NCBI RefSeq assembly: GCF_005796205.1
Contig: NZ_VAHN01000009.1
Span: forward strand, 123,022-187,021
DNA length: 64,000 nt
DNA from: Pseudarthrobacter sp. NamE2
GTDB taxonomy: Bacteria; Actinomycetota; Actinomycetes; Actinomycetales; Micrococcaceae
Direction: 5' to 3'
Shown here: in pieces, positions 18,005-27,393 of the stretch
Layout of the letters: every line of letters begins with the position of its first letter
Numbering within the stretch: the first letter of the stretch is position 1
The notes under the pieces: generated by a model
The model's database searches: none
The model's input: only the letters and a program-made list of their open reading frames with translations
Told to the model about the DNA's origin: nothing
Program-made: the position numbers and the translations under genes

Positions 18005-18883
18005 ATGAGAATTGCCGTCACCGGCGGAAGCGGAAAACTCGGCCGGCACGTGGTGCGCCGGCTGATCGATGACGGCCACCAGGTCCTGAACCTGGACCGG
18101 GAAGGGGTCCGCAGCCCGGGCCTCCTGGTGGTGGACCTGCGCAACTACGGCCAGGTGGTGGACGCACTGCTGGGCGTGGATGACAGGCACAGCGGTTTCG
18201 ACGCCGTGGTGCACCTGGGCGCCATCCCGGCGCCGGGCATCCTGCCGGACGCGGCGACGTTCGAAAACAACATGCTGTCCACGTACAACGTCTTCCAGGC
18301 GGCGCGCCGGGCGGGCATCAAGAAAGTGGTCTATGCGTCCAGCGAGACGGTGCTGGGATTGCCGTTCGACGTGGACCCGCCCTACATCCCGGTGGACGAG
18401 GAATACCCGGCCCGGCCGGAAAGCACCTACTCCCTGGTGAAGCACCTCGAGGAGCAGATGGCAGCGGAGCTGACGCGCTGGGACCCGGAGCTAAGCATCA
18501 TCGGGCTGCGCTTCTCGAACGTGATGGACATGGAGGACTATGCTCGGTTCTCCGCTTTCGATTCCGACGCCACACTGCGGAAGTGGAACCTCTGGGGCTA
18601 CATCGACGGCAGGGACGGCGCGCAGGCAGTGGTGCGGGCACTGGAGAAGGGCCGGCCGGGGTTCGAGGCCTTCATCATCGCCAACGCGGACACCGTCATG
18701 AGCCGGTCCAGCGCCAGCCTCGCCGCGGAGGTGTTTCCCGCGGTCAAGGTGACCAAGGAACTGGGCCAGCACGAGACCATGCTGTCCATCGACAAGGCCC
18801 GCCGGCTCCTGGGATACGAGCCCGAACACAGCTGGCGGGACCACCAGCAGGGCGCCGCGCCAGGGGTTGAAGCCGGGGGTTAA
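18005..18883 (+). CDS. NAD-dependent epimerase/dehydratase family protein
   Basis: An extended short-chain dehydrogenase of 292 residues: nucleotide-binding TGGSGKLG at residues 6-13, catalytic YxxxK as Tyr142/Lys146, and a Ser triad in ASSET near 111-115. It probably acts on a sugar or sugar-nucleotide; the resemblance is to actinobacterial NAD(P)-dependent uronate dehydrogenase-like or epimerase proteins without a firm assignment. It is 34 bases downstream of adk and preceded by AGAAGGA, so the two may be co-transcribed. Confidence 0.85.
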   Translation: MRIAVTGGSGKLGRHVVRRLIDDGHQVLNLDREGVRSPGLLVVDLRNYGQVVDALLGVDDRHSGFDAVVHLGAIPAPGILPDAATFENNMLSTYNVFQAARRAGIKKVVYASSETVLGLPFDVDPPYIPVDEEYPARPESTYSLVKHLEEQMAAELTRWDPELSIIGLRFSNVMDMEDYARFSAFDSDATLRKWNLWGYIDGRDGAQAVVRALEKGRPGFEAFIIANADTVMSRSSASLAAEVFPAVKVTKELGQHETMLSIDKARRLLGYEPEHSWRDHQQGAAPGVEAGG

Positions 18884-18976
18884 GGGCAGGAAAACACCAG
18901 GTCCGCAGGAAACCCCAAGGCTTAGCTAAGGATCCTGCAAAATCCGGCCGGAGCGGCATTCCGGGCTCCTAGTCTT

Positions 18977-20869
18977 TTGGTACCAGCGTGGTTGTCCCCG
19001 CCCCGCATCCCAAAAGCGATCCCAAGGAACCCCAAAATTCGCACTTCACTGATCGTGCTGCCCGCCGCCGCAGCCCTGGTATCCGCCGTCGCCCTGTCCA
19101 CCTCCGTCCCCGCCGCCGCCGCACCGAAATCCGACGCCGGCGCAACCGGCCGCTACATCGTCCAGTACGCCGCCACTGCCGACGTTGATGCGGAGGCGGC
19201 AGGCCTGCGCGGGCAGGGCCTCGCCGTCGGACGGACCTTCAAGCACGCCCTCCGCGGCGCCGTCATCACCGCCAACCCGGCGCAGGCCGAGGCGCTTGCC
19301 CGGTCCGGCCGCGTGGTGTCCGTGGAGCCGGACGCACCCGTCACCGCTTCGGCAACGCAGCAGCCCTCGCCATGGGGCCTGGACCGGGTGGACCAGCGGG
19401 CACTGCCGCTTTCCGGTTCCTACTCGTGGACCTCCGCCGGTGCAGGCGTGACAGCCTACGTGGTGGACACCGGCGTGGTGGCATCCCACGCGGACTTCGG
19501 CGGCAGGGTGGCCGCAGGCTGGACCGCCGTCGCGGACGGCCGGGGCTCCGGCGACTGCAACGGCCACGGCACACACGTGGCCGGGACGGTGGCCGGGTCA
19601 ACCTACGGCGTTGCCAAGTCCGCCACGGTGGTACCCGTCCGGGTGCTCGACTGCAACGGCTCCGGCTACAACTCCGACGTGGTGGCAGGCCTCGACTGGA
19701 TCGCGGCCCACCATCCCGCCGGTGTGCCTGCCGTTGCGAACCTCAGCCTGGGCGGCCCCGCCAGTTCGGCAGTGGACACCGCCATCCAGGCAGTGATGAA
19801 CGACGGCGTCACCGCCGTGGTTGCCGCCGGCAACTCCGCCGCGGACGCCTGCGGCAGTTCTCCCGCCCGCGTGTCCGGCGCAGTCACGGTGGCTGCCAGC
19901 GATTCCTCCGACCGCCAGGCTTCCTTCTCCAACTACGGCTCCTGCGTGGACCTTTACGCACCGGGCGTCGGAATCACCTCCACGTACCACACCTCTTCCA
20001 CCGCAACCGCGTCCATGTCCGGCACCTCCATGGCCGCGCCCCACGCAGCCGGTGCCGCCGCTGTGCTGCTCTCGCAGAATTCGGCCCTCACCCCGGCGCA
20101 AGTGGCGGGCTCCCTCGTCACCAGTGCGACAACCGGAGTCATCAGCGGAGCCACCGCCGGGACACCGAACCGGCTGCTGTTCGCGGCGGCCGCGGCTGCT
20201 GCCCCGGCACAGGCTCCTGCACCGGCTCCCGCGCCCACCGTCACCGCTACCACCCCCGGGGCTACCGCCACGGCGGTGCCTGTGGGAACCAACGTGGCGG
20301 CAACGTTCAGTACGGCGGTGCAGGGCGTCACCCCGGCCACCTTTGTGCTCAGGAACGCCGCCGGCACCACTGTCCCGGCAACCGTCACCTACAACGCGAC
20401 CACGAGGACCGCCACCCTGGACCCGTCCGCTGCCCTGGCGGGGGACACGGCCTACACGGCAACGCTGGTTGGCGGGACTTCCGCCATCCGTGACGCCGCA
20501 GGCACACCGCTTGCCTCCACCAGCTGGACGTTCCTTACCGGCCCCGCGCCCGTTGTCACCGGTACTACCCCCGGAAGCAACGCCTCCCTGGTGCGCCGGA
20601 GCAACAACATCAGCGTGACTTTCAACGAGGCTGTCCAGGGAGTTAACGGCATCACGTTCACCGTGAAGAATGCGGCCACCGGCGCCGTGGTACCTGCCGC
20701 CGTGTACCGCAACGGCACCACCAACCAGTGGATCCTGGATCCGCAGCAGGCCCTGGCCGCCAAGACCAAATACACCGTGACCGTAACCGGCGGCGGAACT
20801 GCCGTACGGGACCTTGCAGGGAACCAGCTGGCCACCCGGACGTGGCAGTTCACTACCGGCTCGTTCTAG
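18977..20869 (+). CDS. Secreted subtilisin-like serine protease (S8) with two Ig-like repeats
   Basis: About 630 residues. Signal peptide (residues 20-50, hydrophobic LIVLPAAAALVSAVAL, cleavage near AAAAP), I9 propeptide (YIVQYAATADV to EPDAPV), then the S8 domain with Asp near 163 (VVDTGV), His near 197 (GHGTHVAG) and Ser near 350 (GTSMAAPHA). A Pro-Ala linker leads to two bacterial Ig-like (Big_5) repeats, each starting with a TTPG phrase. It is exported and degrades extracellular protein. The start is odd: no in-frame ATG or GTG precedes the hydrophobic core, only TTG at 18977 and 18992. Confidence 0.9.
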   Translation: MVPAWLSPPRIPKAIPRNPKIRTSLIVLPAAAALVSAVALSTSVPAAAAPKSDAGATGRYIVQYAATADVDAEAAGLRGQGLAVGRTFKHALRGAVITANPAQAEALARSGRVVSVEPDAPVTASATQQPSPWGLDRVDQRALPLSGSYSWTSAGAGVTAYVVDTGVVASHADFGGRVAAGWTAVADGRGSGDCNGHGTHVAGTVAGSTYGVAKSATVVPVRVLDCNGSGYNSDVVAGLDWIAAHHPAGVPAVANLSLGGPASSAVDTAIQAVMNDGVTAVVAAGNSAADACGSSPARVSGAVTVAASDSSDRQASFSNYGSCVDLYAPGVGITSTYHTSSTATASMSGTSMAAPHAAGAAAVLLSQNSALTPAQVAGSLVTSATTGVISGATAGTPNRLLFAAAAAAAPAQAPAPAPAPTVTATTPGATATAVPVGTNVAATFSTAVQGVTPATFVLRNAAGTTVPATVTYNATTRTATLDPSAALAGDTAYTATLVGGTSAIRDAAGTPLASTSWTFLTGPAPVVTGTTPGSNASLVRRSNNISVTFNEAVQGVNGITFTVKNAATGAVVPAAVYRNGTTNQWILDPQQALAAKTKYTVTVTGGGTAVRDLAGNQLATRTWQFTTGSF

Positions 20870-20905
20870 GCACTGCGAGTTCCAGGCAGTGCGAGTCAGG
20901 TTGAG

Positions 20906-22018
20906 CTAGGGCAGTTCGAGCAGGAACTCCGTGCGGCCGTGGGCAGTGCCGTTGATTTGCAGCTCCAGCGCATGTACGCCCGGGTAGTGCACCCTGGTGG
21001 TCATCTCCCTGAAGGCATGGCGCTTGGTCAGGCTCCGGCTTTCCCCAGGCGCCAGGGTCACCGTTGAGATCTTGAAGACCTTGGCGGACTCGCTGCCGTC
21101 GGCCTTGCGGTAGTGAACCAGGTAGTCCACCGCGAGGCGCGCGTCCTCGCTTCCGGTGTTGGCGACGTCGAACGCGAAGGTCAGCTCGCCCGGCAAAGTG
21201 AGGACTTCCCGGTCAAGGCGGGGACCGCTCACGGCCACCTGCGCCGGGGCAAAGCCGAGCAGCACCAGCGCGTCCGGGTGTCCTTTCTTGAGCAGCGTAC
21301 GCAGGCCATGGCGGACCAGCCGGCCAGTGTTGGCGTCCGGCGCGGCGAGCCAGCGCCGGGCGGTGTCCACCACCTCGCCGGGGGCATGCCTGGCAAGATC
21401 GTTGAGGTGGTTGGCCACCGAACGGCGCACGTACCCGGACGGGTCCCGGTACAGGGCATCGAGGATGGCAAGGGTGGCCTGCGGGCGCTGGATGAGGGCG
21501 GGCACCCGTACCGCCCACGGCAGGTAGGGGCGGGTGCCCTCGCTCGCCAGGCGCCGGACGTGTTCGTCAGGGCTGGCGGCCCAACCGCGGATTGCCGCCA
21601 GGGCCCGGTCCGGGTCGTTTGCGAGCAGGCGGCGGACAGCGAACTCGCCGGTGAGCCTGGGCGTGAGTGCGGCCAGCAGCGCCAGGCAGTCGTCGAAGTC
21701 CTTCATCGCGCCCGATGCCAAGGCGAGGGTGACGGCGGCCTCGGACACCGGCCAGAGCAGCCAACCGGTGAACTCCGGAACCTGCAACGCCGCACGGAAG
21801 CTGTCCGCCGCCGTCGGGTAGCCCGGGGAGGGGACGCTGCTGATATCAGCCACAAGGGCTTCGGCGAGCAGGTCCGTGCGGGCGCGCAGGTTGAGGCCGT
21901 CCAGCTTTGATGCGGCACCTGCTGTCCGCTCCCACCGAATTTCCGGCCCAATTTCCGTGAGAATCCGGGTGAGGGTTTCCACACTGCCTGCATTGATCAG
22001 CTCGTTCATAACGCCCAT
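20906..22018 (-). CDS. DNA alkylation repair protein (AlkC-like)
   Basis: A 370-residue all-helical HEAT-repeat protein. The helix RDPSGYVRRSVANHLND and RPYLPWAVRVP are hallmarks of AlkC-type DNA glycosylases, and the C-terminal part (about residues 260-370) folds as an Ig-like domain seen in AlkC but not AlkD. It should remove 3-methylcytosine or 3-methyladenine from alkylated DNA. It converges on the protease gene and is divergent from the PAP2 gene. Confidence 0.83.
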   Translation of the reverse strand: MGVMNELINAGSVETLTRILTEIGPEIRWERTAGAASKLDGLNLRARTDLLAEALVADISSVPSPGYPTAADSFRAALQVPEFTGWLLWPVSEAAVTLALASGAMKDFDDCLALLAALTPRLTGEFAVRRLLANDPDRALAAIRGWAASPDEHVRRLASEGTRPYLPWAVRVPALIQRPQATLAILDALYRDPSGYVRRSVANHLNDLARHAPGEVVDTARRWLAAPDANTGRLVRHGLRTLLKKGHPDALVLLGFAPAQVAVSGPRLDREVLTLPGELTFAFDVANTGSEDARLAVDYLVHYRKADGSESAKVFKISTVTLAPGESRSLTKRHAFREMTTRVHYPGVHALELQINGTAHGRTEFLLELP

Positions 22019-22079
22019 GGAGTCAGGCTAGCGCCGGGGATAATCTTCACCCTAAGCAATGCCGGACCTAGGGACGGGT

Positions 22080-22883
22080 ATGACAGTGGAACAGCACGGA
22101 TCGTCGGTGTCTGGAACGGGAAAGCACGTTGGCAAGTGGCGCTACTTCCACGACAAGTTCGTTGTGGAGGAACGCTACGTGGAGCCGGCGGACAGGCGCG
22201 CCCTCTACCGTTACGCGGTGATCCTGGCGGCAGCGGGGGTGGCCCTGTTCATTGCCACCCTGATCAGCGTGCTGCAGGCTGACGGGCTGTCTGCAGCGGA
22301 CGTTCCCGTGCGCGACTGGCTCCTCGGCAGGAGGTCGGCCACCCTGACCGCCGCCATGATCTTCCTGGCAGTGGTGTTCGGCCCCATTGCCCTTCCGATC
22401 ATCGTCCTGGTGGTGGTTGTTGCCTGGAGCTTCGCGGCGAGGCATGCCTGGCGGCCCATCCTGCTGGCGTCGGCGATGATCAGCGGCGTCATCATCTCGC
22501 AGATCATCCTGCAGATCGTCGGGCGTTCCCGTCCGCCGGCGGACCAGATGCTGTTCGGTATCGACCACACATTCTCATTCCCCTCCGGACATGTCCTGGG
22601 TGCCTGCGACTTTCTGCTGGTGGGCGCGTACCTGATCTTTTCCAGGCGCAAAAACATGCTGGCGGCGGTCTGGGGTTTTGTCGCCGCCGGCGTCGGAATC
22701 CTGCTCGCAGCGGTGAGCCGGCTGTATCTCGGATACCACTGGCTCAGCGATGCGCTCGCTTCGGTGTCCCTGTCACTCATCATCCTCGGCGGCGTGATTG
22801 CCGTGGATACGTGGCGGACCGCAAGGGTGCCCGGCGAGCGGATCACGGGCAAACTGTCCAAGGCCGAGGCACCGCGGGACTAG
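22080..22883 (+). CDS. PAP2-family membrane phosphatase
   Basis: A 267-residue membrane protein with about six helices and the three phosphatase motifs: RSRPPAD (motif 1 variant), SFPSGH and SRLYLGYHWLSD. It should dephosphorylate phosphatidic acid, isoprenoid pyrophosphate or similar lipids at the outer face of the membrane. ATG 22080 is chosen because AGGGACGGG precedes it; an upstream ATG at 22059 has none. No functional neighbour. Confidence 0.87.
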   Translation: MTVEQHGSSVSGTGKHVGKWRYFHDKFVVEERYVEPADRRALYRYAVILAAAGVALFIATLISVLQADGLSAADVPVRDWLLGRRSATLTAAMIFLAVVFGPIALPIIVLVVVVAWSFAARHAWRPILLASAMISGVIISQIILQIVGRSRPPADQMLFGIDHTFSFPSGHVLGACDFLLVGAYLIFSRRKNMLAAVWGFVAAGVGILLAAVSRLYLGYHWLSDALASVSLSLIILGGVIAVDTWRTARVPGERITGKLSKAEAPRD

Positions 22884-22902
22884 CGTTCCGCCGCGTTGCC
22901 CC

Positions 22903-23223
22903 TCAGCCCGGCGGCCGTGACCTGGCCCGCTTGAGGGCGCGGTGCAGTTTCAGGTTGGCCGCCTCAAGCTCCAGCACTTTGGCTACGCCCGCGAGGTTCA
23001 GGCCCTGCTCAAGGAGTTCCCCGATGCGCATGAGGATGGCGATGTCGTCGTCGCTGTACTGGCGGGTGCCGCCGGCTGTCCGGGACGGCGTCAGCAGGCC
23101 CTTTGTCTCATACAGCCGGATGTTCTGCTGCCCGGTCCCGGTCAACTCGGCCGCAACCGAGATCGCGTAGAGTGCGCGCCCGCCGGCGGGCCGCGGGGTC
23201 CGTCCTGCTCCGGAATCTGCCAT
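22903..23223 (-). CDS. hspR: MerR family regulator (HspR-like)
   Basis: A 106-residue regulator with a MerR winged helix: [28 protein letters not shown], then TRQYSDDDI. The wording around the recognition helix and the position divergent from hsp20 and a J-domain gene indicate HspR, which represses chaperone genes. The C-terminal part is a short coiled coil of about 35 residues. GGAGG precedes ATG 23223. The HAIR consensus (CTTGAGT-N7-ACTCAAG) is not visible in the divergent region, so the operator may differ. Confidence 0.78.
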   Translation of the reverse strand: MADSGAGRTPRPAGGRALYAISVAAELTGTGQQNIRLYETKGLLTPSRTAGGTRQYSDDDIAILMRIGELLEQGLNLAGVAKVLELEAANLKLHRALKRARSRPPG

Positions 23224-23289
23224 GGCGCCTCCAAAAATCACCGTTTAGCGGTATTGCTTCAGTTTCCCACGGGTGCTATAAAAAATCTA

Positions 23290-23319
23290 TATCCACCACC
23301 ACAGATCGGCGGGTGGATA
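23290..23319 (+). promoter_or_regulatory. Inverted repeat between hspR-like and hsp20 genes
   Basis: Arms TATCCACC and GGTGGATA are perfectly complementary with a 14-base spacer. It lies 40 bases upstream of the hsp20 start. It could be an operator for the divergent MerR protein or a stem in the hsp20 5' leader. Confidence 0.4.
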
Positions 23320-23358
23320 GGCATCCGGTCCAACACTTACAAGCTGAAGGAGTGGGAA

Positions 23359-23787
23359 ATGATGTTGATGCGTACGGACCCGTTCCGTGAGCTGGACCGG
23401 CTCACGCAGCAGGTCTTTGGAACCACCGCCCGCCCGGCCGCCATGCCCATGGACGCATGGCAGGAGAACGGCGATTTCGTGGTGGCGTTTGACCTTCCGG
23501 GCGTCAAGGTGGACTCGCTTGACCTGAACGTCGAGCGCAACGTCCTCACCGTCCGGGCCGAGCGGCAGGACTCAACGCAGCCCAACGTAGAACTGGTGGC
23601 GTCCGAGCGCCCACGCGGTGTCTTCAGCCGCCAGTTGATCCTCGGCGACACCCTGGATACGGACAACATCAAGGCAAGCTATGACCAGGGCGTCCTGACC
23701 CTGCGGATCCCCGTCGCGGAGAAGGCAAAGCCGCGCAAGATCGAGATCGAGACGCAGCAGGGCCAGATGCAGCAGATCGCAACCTAG
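23359..23787 (+). CDS. Small heat-shock protein (Hsp20/alpha-crystallin)
   Basis: A 142-residue holdase with the alpha-crystallin domain at about residues 30-125: [31 protein letters not shown], and the closing strand [23 protein letters not shown]. The short N-terminal arm begins [15 protein letters not shown]. It prevents aggregation of unfolding proteins. ATG 23359 follows AAGGAG by 6 bases. It is the first gene of a probable stress cassette with the J-domain gene downstream and the HspR-like gene divergent. Confidence 0.92.
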   Translation: MMLMRTDPFRELDRLTQQVFGTTARPAAMPMDAWQENGDFVVAFDLPGVKVDSLDLNVERNVLTVRAERQDSTQPNVELVASERPRGVFSRQLILGDTLDTDNIKASYDQGVLTLRIPVAEKAKPRKIEIETQQGQMQQIAT

Positions 23788-23893
23788 TTACCAACGGCGG
23801 TGCGGGCAGCGCTGGCGGCGCTGCCCGCGTTCATGCCCGACGGCGGCGCGGGGTTTGCCAAGTCCCGTCGCCGCCGGTGCGGGAAGGGCCGAG

Positions 23894-24217
23894 ATGACAG
23901 ATACTCCCGACTACTACGCCATCCTGCGGGTCCGGCCGGACGCCAGCCAGCAGGAGATCTCCCGCGCATACCGTGCCCTGATGCGGAGCCACCATCCGGA
24001 CATGGACGGGCCCGCCGCGCCGGAAGGTGAACTGCTACGCATCATGCAGGCGTTCAGTGTGTTGCGGGACCCGGAGCGGCGGGCGGCCTACGACAGGCAG
24101 CAGGCAGCCTCCGCACCCACCGTGATTCCCGTGCGGAAATCGGCCGGCCGCACCCGGACGTCCGGGCACACTATCAGGGTCACCCCGGTGCGCTGGGAAA
24201 GCGGGCCGTGGGCCTAG
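23894..24217 (+). CDS. J-domain protein (DnaJ-like)
   Basis: 107 residues: a J domain at about 5-70 with helix II basic face and the HPD motif in HHPDMDG, followed by a short basic tail with no Gly/Phe region and no zinc centre. Such minimal J proteins stimulate DnaK on a specific client, perhaps delivered by the neighbouring Hsp20. GGAAGGG precedes ATG 23894. The gene end overlaps the upstream-extended frame of the next gene but not its likely start. Confidence 0.85.
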   Translation: MTDTPDYYAILRVRPDASQQEISRAYRALMRSHHPDMDGPAAPEGELLRIMQAFSVLRDPERRAAYDRQQAASAPTVIPVRKSAGRTRTSGHTIRVTPVRWESGPWA

Positions 24218-24276
24218 CGTCCCGGCTCCGGCCCAGCGGGGCATCGACGACAGATTGCAAGGAAGCGGAGGACTGC

Positions 24277-24654
24277 ATGAGCGAGTGGCGGCGTTACGAT
24301 TCACACCTGATCCCGGCATTTTACGAGCGCTTTGAACAACGCTGGGGCGTGGGCACTGCGCCGTTCCTGGATCCCGAAGCGCATGAGGAACCCCTGCCCC
24401 GGGCGCAATGGATCAACCCGGCCACGGGGGCGGCGCTCGCGGTGGTGCCGGTGTGGACGGGGGAAGAGAAGCAGCAACGGTCGTTCGGCGTGTTCTACCT
24501 GCCCCCGGCCGGTGATATCTGGATGCTGCGCCCCGGTTACACTGGCTACCTGGAACCCGCAGACGGCGAACCGGAGCATTTGGTCACCCTCCGCAATGAC
24601 GCATTCCGGAAAGCCGTTGCCCATGCCAAGGAGTTTCTCTTCGGCTCGCAGTGA
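24277..24654 (+). CDS. Conserved hypothetical protein
   Basis: A 125-residue protein rich in aromatic residues (YERFEQRWG, IWMLRPGYTGY), without membrane segments or signal peptide; it looks like a compact alpha/beta domain. I do not recognise the family. ATG 24277 has GCGGAGG upstream. It lies 59 bases after the J-domain gene on the same strand and may be the third gene of the heat-shock cassette. Confidence 0.6.
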   Translation: MSEWRRYDSHLIPAFYERFEQRWGVGTAPFLDPEAHEEPLPRAQWINPATGAALAVVPVWTGEEKQQRSFGVFYLPPAGDIWMLRPGYTGYLEPADGEPEHLVTLRNDAFRKAVAHAKEFLFGSQ

Positions 24655-24734
24655 CGCCGGCTATGTTTGTGCTCGTCAGGGGCCCTTTGCTGTGCAATCC
24701 TGAAACCTACTTATCCACCTGACAGAAGGCCCCC

Positions 24735-26282
24735 ATGCATATCACCGCCAAGGAACTCGCAGCACTCATCCCGCCGGGGTTCACCTTGGGTGTTGCCACC
24801 GCGGCCTACCAGATTGAGGGCGCCCTTGACGAGGATGGCCGGGGACCTGCCGCATGGGATGTGTTCGCCGCCAAGCCGGGCGCCATCGTGGAGGACCACA
24901 GCCCGGTGACGGCCTGCGACCACTACCACCGCATGCCCCAGGATGTCGCACTCATGAAGCAGCTGGGAGTGGACTCATACCGCTTCTCGTTTGCCTGGCC
25001 GCGGATTCAGCCGACGGGCAGTGGGCCGGCGAACCGGGCGGGTTTGGACTTCTACGACCGCCTGCTGGATGAACTGCTGGCCAACGGGATCTCGCCCATG
25101 GCCACCATCTACCATTGGGACACGCCGCTTGCCCTGGAGGAAGCGGACGGCTGGATGAACCGGGACACTGCCTACCGGCTGGGGGAGTATTCCGGGATCC
25201 TCGCCGACGCGTTCGGGGACCGGGTAGCCCGCTGGTGCACCATCAACGAACCCGCAACCGTCAGCACCAACGGTTACTCCCTGGGCCTGCACTCGCCGGG
25301 CAAGGAACTGCTCCTGGGTGCGTTCCCCACCGTCCACCACCAACTGCTGGGCCACGGACTGGCAGTCCAGGCCCTCCGTGCGGCAGGGGTTCCCGGGGAG
25401 ATCGGCATGACCAACGTCTACTCACCCATGGTGCCCAACTCCATCAACCCGCTGGACCGCATCAGCGCCGGGCTGATGGACCTGGCGCAGAACCGGCTGT
25501 ACGCGGACCCCGTGCTCACCGGAAAGTACCCGGACCTGATCCGGGCCGCAAAGTTCTTCAGTTCCTTCGAGCACCCGGAGGAGGACATGGAGCTCATCTC
25601 CCAGCCGCTGGACTTCTACGGGCTCAACTACTACATGCCCACCAAGGTGGCCGTTGGTCCCGGCGGCGGCGCCGTGCCGGCCAGCATGGCGGAGGCCATG
25701 GGCAGCGACCTCAGCGCGGCGGGCAGCGGCGGAACCCCGTTCCACGTGGAAACCTGGCCGGAGGCGGACATCACCTCCTACGGCTGGCCAGTGAAGCCGG
25801 AGTACATGACCGTTGCCCTGAAGGAGATGGCCGAGCGGTATCCCAACCTTCCGCCGGTGATTATCACGGAGGGCGGCGCCAGCTTCGAGGACATCATCGT
25901 CCGGGACAAATCCACCAATACCCGGTTCATCCCGGACGAGCGCCGGCTGAAGTACCTCTCGGACCACCTGGAAACAGCGCTCCGGGCCACCGCGCCCGGC
26001 GGCGAGGCGGAAGCAGTGGACCTGCGCGGCTATTACGTGTGGTCCCTGCTTGACAACTTCGAATGGTCGGCCGGCTACAACCAGCCATTCGGGCTCCTGC
26101 ACGTGGACTACGAGACCCTGGAGCGGACACCGAAGGCGTCCTACTTCTGGTTCCAGGAGCTCATCGAGGAACGCGACCTGGCCGCGGCGGCAGATACGGC
26201 CATCGCGCAGGCAATAGCGCCGGAGGAGTTTGAAGCGGAAGCGCCCGACGACGGCGTGGCCCCGCTGGGTGCCAGCGTCTAG
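24735..26282 (+). CDS. Beta-glucosidase, GH1 family
   Basis: A 515-residue cytoplasmic GH1 enzyme. FTLGVATAAYQIEGA starts the barrel; acid/base Glu is in TINEP near residue 171, nucleophile Glu in ITEGG near 378, and WSLLDNFEWSAGY is the aglycone-side signature. ITEGG replaces the common ITENG; the Glu is kept, and I believe this variant is frequent in actinobacteria. It hydrolyses beta-linked gluco- or fucosides. The C-terminal 40 residues are an acidic Ala-rich tail. It ends against the LacI gene of the levan operon, sharing CTAG. Confidence 0.9.
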   Translation: MHITAKELAALIPPGFTLGVATAAYQIEGALDEDGRGPAAWDVFAAKPGAIVEDHSPVTACDHYHRMPQDVALMKQLGVDSYRFSFAWPRIQPTGSGPANRAGLDFYDRLLDELLANGISPMATIYHWDTPLALEEADGWMNRDTAYRLGEYSGILADAFGDRVARWCTINEPATVSTNGYSLGLHSPGKELLLGAFPTVHHQLLGHGLAVQALRAAGVPGEIGMTNVYSPMVPNSINPLDRISAGLMDLAQNRLYADPVLTGKYPDLIRAAKFFSSFEHPEEDMELISQPLDFYGLNYYMPTKVAVGPGGGAVPASMAEAMGSDLSAAGSGGTPFHVETWPEADITSYGWPVKPEYMTVALKEMAERYPNLPPVIITEGGASFEDIIVRDKSTNTRFIPDERRLKYLSDHLETALRATAPGGEAEAVDLRGYYVWSLLDNFEWSAGYNQPFGLLHVDYETLERTPKASYFWFQELIEERDLAAAADTAIAQAIAPEEFEAEAPDDGVAPLGASV

Positions 26283-27355
26283 CTCCTCGCGTGGGCGCGG
26301 ACAGAGGTCCGTTCCACCGCCGGGCAGTGGATCTTCGCGGCTAGACCGTCTGGAACCTCGTCCAGCCCCAGCAGCATCCGCACGCCTGCCGCACCGAGCT
26401 CATAGTGGGGGAGGGCCACGGTGGAGAGCGGGGGACGCAGGTGCGCGGCGATGACTTCCTGGTTGTCGAACCCCACCACGGCGATGTCGTCCGGGATGGA
26501 CAGTCCCTGGTCCCGCAGGCCGTCGTAGAGGCCCATCGCCATCCGGTCGTTGTAGCAGTACACGGCTGTCGCGTCCCGCTTGAGCAGCCCAGCCGTTGCC
26601 CCGTAGCCGCCCTCCTGGTCCGGGTACGCCTCCATGACCAGTTCCGGGTCGAATGGCACCCCGGCGCCTTCGAGCGCTTCCCGGTAACCCTGCAGCCGTC
26701 CGTCCTTGGCGGGGGCGGGGATGGTGGCGTTAATGAAGGCGATGCGCCGGTGGCCGTGCCGTAGCAGGATGTCAGTGGCCGAGCGGCCGCCCTGCACTTC
26801 GTCGGGAACAACAGCCCGGGTACCCGGTTCCGGCGAGAAGCAGTTGACCAGGACAAAGTCCGCTTCGCGGAGCGATGCCGGAATGTCCGTCTGCCGGTGG
26901 AACCACGTGGAGTAGAGGATGCCGCGCACCTTGTATTCCAGCATCATGGTGATGGCGTCCTGCTCAAGCTCCCCGTTGCCCTCGGTGTTGGCAATGAGGA
27001 GGGCGTAGCCGTGCTTCCACGCCTCGTCCTGGGCGCCGTGAATGATCTGGCCGGCAAAGGGGGTGGTGGCAACACCGTCGGCCACCAGGCCAATGAACCG
27101 GGACGTTCCGCTCACCAGGGTCTTTGCCATCGCGTTGGGGCGGTAGCCGAGCGCGCGGATGGCGTCCTTCACCCGCTGGCGCGTTTCCTCCGCAATCCGG
27201 GCGTCCTTCTTTTTATTGACCACCAGCGAGACCGTCGCCGTGGAAACACCCGCTGCCTCGGCCACATCGCGGAGGGTCACCGGGTGGCTCCGCTCCGGCC
27301 GCAGGGACCGGGCCGCCGTGGCCTGCTCTCCCGGCCCTTTCTCCTTTGAAACCAT
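26279..27355 (-). CDS. LacI family regulator of the levan operon
   Basis: A 358-residue repressor: HTH at about residues 25-48 (TLRDVAEAAGVSTATVSLVVN), hinge, then the periplasmic-binding-like sugar domain (GLVADGVATTPFAG onward, GFDNQEVIAA near the end). Start ATG 27355 has GGAGGG close upstream. It is the last gene of the GH32-ABC operon, 38 bases after the second permease, and almost certainly binds the four TnAAnCGnTTnA sites upstream of both GH32 genes. The ligand is probably a levan-derived fructose dimer. Confidence 0.88.
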   Translation of the reverse strand: MVSKEKGPGEQATAARSLRPERSHPVTLRDVAEAAGVSTATVSLVVNKKKDARIAEETRQRVKDAIRALGYRPNAMAKTLVSGTSRFIGLVADGVATTPFAGQIIHGAQDEAWKHGYALLIANTEGNGELEQDAITMMLEYKVRGILYSTWFHRQTDIPASLREADFVLVNCFSPEPGTRAVVPDEVQGGRSATDILLRHGHRRIAFINATIPAPAKDGRLQGYREALEGAGVPFDPELVMEAYPDQEGGYGATAGLLKRDATAVYCYNDRMAMGLYDGLRDQGLSIPDDIAVVGFDNQEVIAAHLRPPLSTVALPHYELGAAGVRMLLGLDEVPDGLAAKIHCPAVERTSVRAHARS

Positions 27356-27393
27356 CTGCCCTCCGTCAGGAGTATATCCGTCCGCCGCAGCCG

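Noticed and set aside
18921..18930. Palindrome CTTAGCTAAG before the protease as an operator
   Set aside because: Ten bases only, no second copy, and distance to the uncertain start cannot be judged.
20870..20905. Near-repeat GGCACTGCGAGT/GGCAGTGCGAGT after the protease
   Set aside because: Two copies only, short, not a tandem array or CRISPR; no spacer structure.
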